NCBI RefSeq assembly: GCF_041260155.1
Contig: NC_091944.1
Span: 24,652,332-24,716,331 of the forward strand
Source of the DNA: Ptychodera flava
Lineage: Eukaryota > Hemichordata > Enteropneusta > Ptychoderidae
DNA: 64,000 nt
Reading direction: 5' to 3'
Position numbers and translations under genes: made by a program. The stretch's first letter is position 1; the number at the start of each line of letters is the position of its first letter. This document shows positions 42,001-64,000 of the stretch, one piece after another. The notes beneath the pieces were generated by a model. The model saw only the letters and a program-made list of their open reading frames with translations. It had not been told where the DNA came from and searched no databases.

Positions 42001-44726
42001 TGCCATGTAGCTGAATGTTGCAATATCACAAATTACTCATAAAAACAAATGTGTAATACAAAAAGAAAAGCAGATGAGATAAGATTTGTCGATTAAATCC
42101 ACATTACTTCGCCATCCAATTATCCAAAATTCGTTCCAATGGTGTTGGTGGCTTTCATAAGTTTTATCATAGCTCGTATCTAGCATTAAATACTTACATA
42201 ACCAATCCAGGTCTTCCTTGAAAACAATCTCGCCGTAGTTTCTTTCTCTTCGATAAAAACGAAAACATGGTAATGGCTACCAGCTGTTAATAACAAAAGT
42301 ACAAGGCAAGTGATTAAAAGTGCACTTGCAATGAGGATATCATTTTCTTTATTAATTAATACTATGGGCTAAACTTAGTCTTACGTTTTAACTCTTTGTT
42401 ATTAACATTTCCATTACAGTCGGCTAAAAATAAGAAACAAAAGGTGATTGTCCTTAATTTTATGATATCACTCTTATTATGGAAAAGTGCTTTGTGTACG
42501 AAGCTTTAGGTGTCTTGATATTGATATGTAGTTGTACTAGTATCTCAATATGTTAAAGGATCGCTAAACTGTTAAAATTGAAAGCATGTATGGTATTGCC
42601 TCATTTCGTCCGCAGTTGTAAATTGAACGATATCTACAAATATACTCTTTTCACAAATTAAACTCAGGAAAACATAGATTTAATCACGTGACTCTTACCG
42701 CTGGAATGACTTCGTAAAGTGTGTACAATCGCTTGTCATGCAAACACAGCCTGGGGAGAGAGACCGAGAGAGACAGACAGAGACAGAGACAGAGACAGAC
42801 AGACAGAAAGACAGGCAGGCAGGCAGAGAGACAGACACAGAGAGGGACACAGAGAGACAGACGTGACAGAGACAAACAGAGAGACAGAGAGAGGGAAGGA
42901 GGGAGGGACAGACAGACAGACAGCAAGAGACAGAGAGACAGACAAAGACAAAGATAGACGATTGAGAAGTACTGTTTATTCATTTCTGTGAAACATGAAA
43001 ACATCAATCCTAGCAGCACAATTCACAAGATAAATATTTAGAATTTAATTATCAATGTATGTTATAAAGGCCAAATAGTTTAACTTTATTTGTTGAAAGT
43101 GTACACTGAATCTTCAACTCTTTTACATTTCAATTGATAAGTTTGCCTCGTGTGATGTTCGTTTATGCATCGGAGAAATGTCCTTCAAAGGCTTAAACGA
43201 GCCAACCTGTGAAAACCTATATATATATGCTTTCTCTTTCAAGAGAATCATATGGTGCTGAAATTCCTTCAAATTACCATCTGTTTTATTGCTTCGTATC
43301 AAAGTACCTTAACGATAAAAATAACCTTTCATACTGTTCTTTTTGTGGAGCGGTGGAGGCAAAAACAGTCTAGACCGCTAGCTATCTGCAAAACAGTTGT
43401 CATGGAGGCAGCCTTACCTGTTCTGTATATAAGATGCATTCTTTCGAGAATTATGTAACACTATTATAAACTGTGATATAGGAAATTGACATTTAGGGCG
43501 AAATTCAGACCAGATTTTCTAAGATAAATTATGGACAATATACTTACATCGCATTTCCCGATTATGAGATCAAAACCCACGAGATGCCCATATTTAACAT
43601 TTGATGCACAATAAATGTTACTTTATGCCTGCTTTGCTTTGCTTTAGATCGTTAAAATGTGTCACATGGTCTATTCGTCACTATTTGTCATGATGTTTAA
43701 GTATTAATATGTCAACATGGAGTTATTATTCCGCCTTGGTGAAATCAGCGAAGCGCGTCCTTCCTGTCATGTTTGAACAAAACTGAAGTTCGACGGAATT
43801 TAAATAAGCAGAATACATAAACCGACTAACCTTGGATTGTTGTCGTTTAGAAATCAACGGTAATGATACGAATACGATCATTGACGTAACACACCAGGGT
43901 GACGAAGCGAATGTTCAAGTTTCACGGAGTATAGTATGATGCATACTCATGAAACATGGCGGCCGCCTTCTCGCTCCCTTTTGAAAATGTTTCTTCCGCC
44001 AGTCAGATTTCCTACAAGTCTTTCTACAACCTTCAAGGGATGCTCACAAGCGGTCAGTTCCTATCTGCAACTTTAAAGCTGCCAATGGTCTTTCCAGACG
44101 TCTTTCCCCTCCGTTCGGTGACTTTTGCAAACAACCGAATATCACTTCGTATCCGCCTGCTCTGCATGTTTCCAAATCGCGCGCTAAGCACAAGGGTGAA
44201 ATATTTATGCCCGCTGGTGTTATATCCCCACCAGAGCGCCCTTGACTGCTCTTGCTAACACAATTTTTCGACTACAACCTTCTTGGCTGGCCGTAATAAT
44301 ACCCTAATCAACATCTTCTGTGTAGTTCAAACGTGCACCGACAGACGAAAATTGTAGCCAGTCATGGTAATACGTACTTAGTAAGACAGATTGTACTTAC
44401 GGGCCCTGGTCAGTTTCTTCGTGGTGAAGGTCACGATCACTTTGATGGTCATTATCCTCTTCAAAGAGAACGTCATCCAGCACTTCTTTGGTAAGTGTGA
44501 TGTTGCCATATGACTCTCCAGCTTGGACCAACAGAAAGAATACCTTCACGAGGTCAAACAACCCTCCGATTATAAGGTACAATATGATGACGAACAAATA
44601 ATCGACCAGGTAAGTCTTTAGACCAGACAGCAGGAAAAGCATAATCAAAGTCCTTTGTTGTAATTCCAGATGACGAAAGATTCTCCTTGATGGTTGGTTT
44701 TTCCCTGTTTGTTTGATAATAGCCAA
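35919..44726 (-). CDS. STRA6: STRA6-like gene C, exons 1-13 only (no exons 14-17)
   Basis: The exons are 44401-44726, 42699-42750, 42198-42283, 41306-41445, 40560-40738, 39993-40112, 39084-39166, 37960-38089, 37610-37751, 36934-37009, 36633-36705, 36274-36322 and 35919-36036. Each has the same length and phase as in gene B, and all are open. Differences I could see in exons are mostly silent; one Val/Leu (exon 1) and one Leu/Val (exon 6) change residues. The coding part gives 524 residues (496 from the ATG at 44642) and stops in phase 2. The C-terminal 190 or so residues have no counterpart before gene B exon 1. Gene C could be 3'-truncated, could splice on to exons 14-17 of gene B, or could be an unmerged allele. 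Confidence 0.85.
36274..36322 (-). CDS. STRA6: STRA6-like gene C exon 12
   Basis: VSCLKFTGFQIGFLLWG, same as gene B; donor GTGAGT. Confidence 0.9.
36633..36705 (-). CDS. STRA6: STRA6-like gene C exon 11
   Basis: KDLLSMFRGEKHF...GSPCCAM; one silent change relative to B. Confidence 0.88.
36934..37009 (-). CDS. STRA6: STRA6-like gene C exon 10
   Basis: YCTLTMVLVVIAIFIFKIL segment. The empty insertion site of E2 lies about 110 bp downstream in transcription. Confidence 0.9.
37610..37751 (-). CDS. STRA6: STRA6-like gene C exon 9 (altered donor)
   Basis: The exon itself appears identical to gene B, but the donor reads GTCAGT in place of GTAAGT. It is still a GT donor, but weaker at +3. Confidence 0.85.
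37960..38089 (-). CDS. STRA6: STRA6-like gene C exon 8
   Basis: HWVYKPVPGFTY segment. Three visible differences from B, all silent third positions. Confidence 0.9.
39084..39166 (-). CDS. STRA6: STRA6-like gene C exon 7
   Basis: REIRKLDLDSVADF...KKDKQE, same as gene B. The (AAAC)n tract upstream is interrupted differently. Confidence 0.9.
39993..40112 (-). CDS. STRA6: STRA6-like gene C exon 6
   Basis: 40 codons; reads VLIVASI where gene B has VLILASI. Confidence 0.9.
40560..40738 (-). CDS. STRA6: STRA6-like gene C exon 5
   Basis: TTLNVAFIGLLAYPIF...CGYMVVDIG; same 179 nt and splice sites as gene B. Confidence 0.9.
41003..41189. mobile_element. MITE family B in gene C intron 4
   Basis: Counterpart of 31572-31758; ends TTTAAAGGTATACTGTCACC and GACTGTACACCTTTAA. 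Confidence 0.8.
41306..41445 (-). CDS. STRA6: STRA6-like gene C exon 4
   Basis: PVDLLGDQNRF...MWFGG; one silent Leu codon change relative to B was noticed. Confidence 0.9.
41934..42146. mobile_element. MITE family H in gene C intron 3
   Basis: AACACGGTTGGAATTAATTT at the left and TTCCAATGGTGTT at the right, about 213 bp. It is the complete form of the deleted copy at 32722-32889. Confidence 0.75.
42198..42283 (-). CDS. STRA6: STRA6-like gene C exon 3
   Basis: Encodes the KRKKL...CFQGRPGLV segment, with the same splice sites as gene B. Confidence 0.9.
42699..42750 (-). CDS. STRA6: STRA6-like gene C exon 2
   Basis: Identical in sequence to gene B exon 2 ([12 protein letters not shown]). The neighbouring TGTC/TC microsatellite (42756-42955) differs in length. 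Confidence 0.85.
42756..42955. repeat. (GACA)n/(GA)n microsatellite abutting exon 2 of gene C
   Basis: Transcribed as TGTC/TC repeats ending in the exon 2 acceptor. About 17 bp shorter than the gene B tract. Confidence 0.92.
43314..44127. other. 814-bp segment in gene C intron 1 absent from gene B
   Basis: Present only in unit 2. Gene B instead has the 8-bp filler ATCTGACG between the same flanks (near 34076-34083). No terminal repeats, so a deletion in B is likelier than an insertion in C. It carries a plus-strand ORF (43956-44258) that begins in a good ATGGCGGCC context but has no recognised domain. Confidence 0.65.
44401..44726 (-). CDS. STRA6: STRA6-like gene C exon 1
   Basis: Same frame, sequon and donor (GTAAGT) as gene B exon 1. 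D-to-G near the first start and V-to-L in the hydrophobic segment are the visible residue changes. Alternative starts are at 44726 and 44642. Confidence 0.7.
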
Positions 44727-45037
44727 ACCTGCTTGCGTCAGATGTTAAGCCTGTTCCCAAGCCATGTGCTCTCCTGTTGTGAAAATACTCTGAGCAACAC
44801 ATGCAGGCTATTGTAACAAGTCTCTTCAAAACCACTGACTTTTATTACCATATGGTGATGCAACAGCCCAGTCGCTGATATTCTATATTCGGCCAGAATT
44901 GGGAAACTATCGCCCTCTATCTCTGTGTTGTCCTGTTCTGAAAATACCCTATATGAACAGCACATACAGGCTAAGAGGTCTCTCCAAAACCATTGTTACC
45001 ATATGGTGATACAACAACGTAGTAGCTGACATTCTGG

Positions 45038-45039
<2 letters not shown>

Positions 45040-45092
<53 letters not shown>

Positions 45093-45114
45093 TATATATA
45101 TATATATATATATA
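45040..45114. repeat. (AT)n microsatellite
   Basis: Unit 2 counterpart of 34998-35081, with one G interruption. Confidence 0.95.
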
Positions 45115-45581
45115 TGCTTTTTGCAAAAAAAGTGCAAATAAAACAAATATACCTAACTGTAAATGTGTAAAAATTACAATGCAACTTGTCTGCAAAAATA
45201 AAAAAAATCAGTCATTTAACTAAAAAGATCATCATATAAATGTATTCAGGATGCATCCTTCTCCTTCAAGTCTTACAAGACTTGAACACGTCATGATGAA
45301 ATCCTCAGTTTTGTTCATCATCTAATAAGTGAAATATAATTCATCCGTGAGGAAAGATAACATTTTAATTGCATAAAATAGGATTGGAGGGAAACTTTAA
45401 TCCCATCAACAGTAACCGAATTTCGAAAATTCCAAACTGTATTTTACAAAGGAAGTAATACAGTATATAATGTCAGATGTTGCATTATTATCATTTTCAA
45501 TTCCTGCAATTGCTAATCTTTTGATATTGATATTGCTATCAAAGTTGTGTCATTGTACCACAGACCTTCACTAAGAAGATC

Positions 45582-45671
45582 GTGTTTTGATGTTGGTAAA
45601 TTCACTCTTGTAAGTCTAAGTGACTTTGTGTTTTGATGTTGGTAAATTCACTCTTGTAAGTCTAAGTGACT
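45582..45671. repeat. 45-bp tandem duplication, unit 2 only
   Basis: Two direct copies of a stretch starting GTGTTTTGATGTTGGTAAAT and ending AGTCTAAGTGACTT. Unit 1 has one diverged copy near 35545-35600. Confidence 0.85.
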
Positions 45672-46842
45672 TTCAGGTATTCAACGTATTTCCCATTTAC
45701 AACATTGGGATTCGGTTGTTGACTTTGAAAATGAGTTGGAGATAGTAATAAGCACTGGGGACTATATTCGATCACAATTACAAAACTATCGCCCTCCATC
45801 TCAAAGAGATAGGCTACCATCTTTTTTGGACATGACGTCACTTTTAAAGTTCTGTCGAGGCAACATTTTCATACAACTTATATATTTTATGATATAAACA
45901 CGTTTCTAACAAATTTTGTAGCTTAATCAGTGCTGTAAAATGTTCTGTACTTTTTCTGTTCTGAAAAATTTTGTGCAGGTATTCATGTCCTTAGGTTTGA
46001 CTAGTTTTTCGTGATATCGCCCTCTTTGTTGGCAGTTCATCGAGGTGCAGACGGCCGGTCATGATTCGATGCCCAGCAGCGATTCATTTGAACCTATTGT
46101 TCAAGACCTGAAAAATACTTAATAGATACTAGGAAAAAATTACAAAAAGCAGGTCAATTTGAAACAGTTTTTCCCGCGTCATGTTTCACACTATTCGAAA
46201 TGTAAACTGCGAAATTACTGCTATAAATTTAACGGAGAGTGCTCCATAGTTACCACTGTCGTTCAGCTTACATATGCCGAGTAAGGAATAACTATACGTG
46301 CATGCAGTGGAAGATTAATCTTTTTTTGAAGAAGGTTATGTTAGACCTTCCGCCACTAACAGCAACCCAGCCGGAATCCCCTTGAGAAGGACGCCTTTGA
46401 TGTGCGATCTCAAACTCGGTAGTTGGCACATCTATTGGAAGTAGCAACGTGAAGGACGCCTGTGCCTTTGCACGACAATCTAGTCATCTGATATTGCGTG
46501 TTATCAGCTGTCAAGATTCATGGTACAATCCGTCATCGGAAATTTCCACTTTGCCCTCATTTGTATAGCTGCAATTATTGCTAATGGAACGTGATACTCA
46601 TTCCTGTCATATAATGCGTATGGAAGCAATATTAATCAATCTTTGTCATTTATAGGCCAAGCTTTATTAACTTAAATTTTAGCTATTAAAATAATGACTT
46701 CTAAATAATTAAAGCAACATTTACTTCTCTTACTTCATCATCTATTTAATGGTTCCATTTGTCTCGAAAAAGAAAATGTCTAGGTTGTGCATGTTAAATT
46801 TTTTCATGCCAGCATCGCACATGACAATCGGCAATACATATG

Positions 46843-46845
<3 letters not shown>

Positions 46846-46918
<73 letters not shown>

Positions 46919-47102
46919 AAATTGGAAGTTCATATTTTTTTCAAATTTCTCAAAATTGTTAGGGGCCCTATTGCTGAATTTTGCAATATTATTAATTAGT
47001 CATAAAAAACAAGTGTATAACCTAAAAAAAGCAGATGAGCTCACATTTGAAGATTCAATCAACATTAATTCACTATCCACTTATCCCAAATTAGTTCCAA
47101 TC

Positions 47103-47150
<48 letters not shown>
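46846..47150. repeat. (AT)n - MITE H - (AT)n block
   Basis: A MITE H copy (about 46921-47106; right end AAATTAGTTCCAATCGTGTG) has (AT)n on both sides. Its left terminus is lost into the first AT tract. It looks like an insertion into, or a seed of, the microsatellite. Confidence 0.75.
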
Positions 47151-47153
<3 letters not shown>

Positions 47154-49268
47154 GTGTGTGTGCTTACATTGATGTCCTCATGGGAAAATACGGAGCTTGA
47201 TGCTGTACAGTTTCAAGTGGAAAATAAGGAAAATGTGTCAAGTACTCAGTTTAACCGAATTGTACACTGATCACCATCATGATTGATTACAAGGAAACTG
47301 TCATCATCTAAGTAACAAGTATGGCAAAACAAAGCACAGGTGTTGGGTTGATTGAGAATATACAAAGCAATATCACAATTAAAATATTTACTTTTTCAAT
47401 GCCTGACCTACGAATAAATGCAGTCTGTTGACAAGGCTGATCATATATGCCCATTCGTCATGGAAAATAGTTCCATGTAACGAGGTGAGGGAACCGCTAG
47501 ACAATACACAACAGGGAATATTCGAACTTCAACACATTCCACAAAGCGTGTGGCTTATTTGGTCATTGTTATTCATATAGGTCGGAGGAAATGAGAAAAT
47601 AAAATAAAATTTGTTACCGAACCGATCATGAATGTTTTAATAGAGTTTAGGTTCAGAAGACGGTCTGTGCACACCGCGGCTAATTGGATAACATTTTACT
47701 CGATTGAAAGTTGCGAAAATTTAGTTCATCTTGAAATCGCACTTGATTGATGGTTGAACAGTCCGGAGACAGCGCATAAACCCGGAATTCGGATCGAGCA
47801 CGGTACAAACGATACCATGTGCACAAGCACGTACAGAAATGCGTGTATTTCCGATCGCGTTTGCACATGTGTGTTTGTACCATCATCACATGATCTCTTT
47901 GGGGTACTGAGTGTGTGAAACACTGTGAGTCCTTTCAATTCCGGAGTAGAACCATTAAATGCGCATGCTTAAAATGTATTAGGGAGAAATATCAGTTAGG
48001 CAACTTACTAAATATCGTAATTATCTTCACATGACAAATATTGACCAGATATAGTACTTTTTTCAAGACGAGGCTTAACAGTGTTCTCTTATATAGGCAC
48101 AGTTTTGGTGACTACATACGTTAAAAGCACTAAATATGCATTAAACACACACTTGTTGTAAAGTTCAGAGCACGAATAATCCGAACTGTTGGTATGAGTG
48201 AATTAATTTGTGATAAAAATAGGTTTCAGCGGACGGCCGTTTCACACTCGCCGCCATATTGGTTAGTTTTTGTCGCTTAGCACTTGCTTGGGTTAAGGTC
48301 GTCGTAAAGGCTATAAAACTAGTGATGATACATTTGCTATAAATAATGCAAGTTCTAATTACTATTTTTGAAGTGAACATTTCTAAAAACTGTGTATTTC
48401 ATCAAAAACTAAACATTTCTAACGATGTTTATCGTCAAAAAATGTATTGCATTGAACACCGCAATATTCATTAATAAAATGTATGTAAACAATATCGGTT
48501 AACTCTTCCATATTTGAGGGCGACTAGGGATTCTGAAGACGAATTTGAACGAGATAAGTGTAATGAAAGGCGGGTAATTCTGTGCGCAAAATTTCGAAGA
48601 TTCCGACCGTCACTTCTCAATCTCGCATTAGTGGTTTTCGACACTGACTCTTAAAATGCAACTTTAGTACTTAGGTGTTTTTTGTAAGTTGTGCACAGTC
48701 AGTTAATTTGCTAAGAGATAGAGCGTTTAATTCAATTCATCTCGACATTAACTCCTACACATTTCGCTGTTTTAAACCAACAAAGAGAGGGTCGGGAGCC
48801 TTAGGCTCTAGCCGAACTATCCCGTATGTCAACTCAAATTCTGTGTCGACATAAAATAAATGAACAACTGCAACTTCTAAGGAAATTCGTATATTTACAC
48901 CAGTTATTATCATTTCTAAAACCTGAAATAGAAATGCTGCCATGAAGTAGATTTTGTAGACTGCATGTATGAGAAACAGAGTTCCACTTTGTTACCATGA
49001 AGTTTATTAGTTTGTTTTCCACTTGTCATTCACTGTCGCGCATGTATTCAACTAAAGTCATGAAGTTTTGCAGTTTTCAATCAATTCGTAAAGACGTCTG
49101 CTTTTGTAGCGAGTGTTTGCTCGAGCATGGGCGTGGTAGGACTGACACACTCTAGAAGAGAGAGTCCAGGCACCTGTACGTGTACCCCTGACGGCAATAT
49201 ATTTGAGGCAGGGACGTTGCCTTTATGCATCATGCCGAGAAAAATCTGTATTCCATATCACAATAAGG

Positions 49269-49459
49269 TTAAAGGTATACAGTCACCTGTAATCTAAAAT
49301 TATCCACATATGGTCAAAGGAGCGTTCCTTGGTATTTAAAATGCCCATGTGAGGGCGCTGTTTTTTTAAGTGGCCACCCGCTTAAAATCTGTGATTGGTT
49401 AGATTTTCTCTTTCCATGGTAACTGCGGCAAAATTGGGACAGGAGACAGTATACCTTTA
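49269..49459. mobile_element. MITE family B near gene D 3' end
   Basis: TTAAAGGTATACAGTCACCT to AGACAGTATACCTTTA, 191 bp, about 230 bp past the gene D stop codon, so it may lie in the 3' UTR. Confidence 0.85.
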
Positions 49460-49686
49460 GATAAAAGTGGCACTCGGGTTTTCATAAGTAGATAGAAAAA
49501 CGCACTCAAAATGGCATATTTGTCGGAGGAAGAAGCAATGACTGAAGCGACGAGTGTTATTTGGCCAAAAATGTAAAACTTGCTCCGATACGTCATCTTT
49601 ATGTACATATCCTCGTTGCCGTGTAACCACGAAAATAACATAAAATAGTTTGTGTAGAAATATCACTGACAACTCGTCAAATGGCG

Positions 49687-63683
<13,997 letters not shown>

Positions 63684-64000
63684 CTTCAAGAATGGAATGC
63701 GAGGATGGAATAAGAAGAAGGAGTTTATAACATTCACAGATATATGTATAATATGTCAATAGGATGGCGGTACATTAACTACAAATGTAGGTGCTCTTCA
63801 GATATAGGTCTACTAGACTGCATTCCGGCTATATACATTTGAAAATAATAACACTTTGCAGGCATATTGAATGTTTTATCATATTATCAAGCATGTAGAG
63901 GAAAAGATGTCCGTCTTCTTCTTCGAAAATCAAAAATTGAATGATCCAAAAGTTGACTGTTGGATGGGATTCCGGCTTTGTGAATTAAAAAAAAACGCTT
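63684..64000 (-). other. Gene D intron 2, partial
   Basis: I searched both frames for an exon 2 equivalent (Tyr-rich, ending PA before a GT) and found none. It must lie beyond the window. Confidence 0.5.

Larger units (their letters stand above)
35736..45815. repeat. Tandem duplication unit 2 (carries gene C)
   Basis: Head-to-tail copy of 22662-35735. Introns and MITEs correspond one to one apart from the listed insertions. The end at about 45815 (CTCAAAGAGATAGG) shares the breakpoint sequence with the other two borders. Confidence 0.88.
44727..49686. other. Intergenic: gene C 5' flank to gene D 3' flank
   Basis: Holds (AT)n tracts (45040-45114, 46846-46914, 47107-47150), a 45-bp tandem duplication (45582-45671), MITE H (about 46921-47106) and MITE B (49269-49459). 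ORFs at 47680-47938 and 48755-49022 have no domain or splice support. The promoter of gene C should lie near 44.7-45 kb. Nothing else is recognised. Confidence 0.5.

Overview
This is nuclear DNA from an animal, not a prokaryote. Genes are split into short phase-matched exons with GT/AG (once GC/AG) introns, the DNA is AT-rich, and it is full of microsatellites, short terminal-inverted-repeat elements (MITEs) and one LINE remnant. A tandem family of STRA6-type retinoid receptors together with high local polymorphism suggests a marine invertebrate deuterostome (hemichordate, cephalochordate or echinoderm). That placement is inference, and I cannot name the species.

All recognised genes lie on the minus strand, so they read from high to low coordinates. 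(1) 294-11877: the 5' part of an SLC6/SNF-type sodium-coupled transporter. Four exons cover the N-terminus to TM3; the rest lies beyond the left edge. Its 10-kb first intron holds MITEs, an (AT)n tract and a LINE 3' fragment. (2) 14943-34682: gene B, a complete 17-exon STRA6-like gene whose exon phases all agree and which predicts 690 (or 718) residues. (3) 35919-44726: gene C, a near-identical copy of gene B exons 1-13 that lacks exons 14-17. (4) 49687-63683: gene D, a diverged STRA6-like paralogue with exons 3-17; exons 1-2 must lie beyond the right edge.

Genes B and C come from a head-to-tail duplication of a unit of about 10 kb (about 22.67-35.73 kb and 35.73-45.81 kb). The two units differ by clean insertions. 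A 3.25-kb foldback element (E2, 24168-27418) and a 214-bp MITE (32219-32432) are present in B and absent at the matching sites in C. C carries 814 bp that B lacks. A second, inverted copy of the foldback element (E1, 18992-22364) lies in gene B intron 13, so exons 11-13 of gene B sit in the loop of a giant inverted repeat. Those exons total 240 nt and could be skipped in frame.

STRA6 proteins are multi-pass plasma-membrane receptors that move retinol into cells. Three neighbouring copies suggest local expansion of a vitamin A uptake gene. Because gene C stops at exon 13 in the same phase as gene B exon 13, the C and B 5' exon sets could share the single set of exons 14-17, like alternative 5' cassettes. 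An uncollapsed haplotype in the assembly is the main competing explanation. I see no tRNA, rRNA or CRISPR features.
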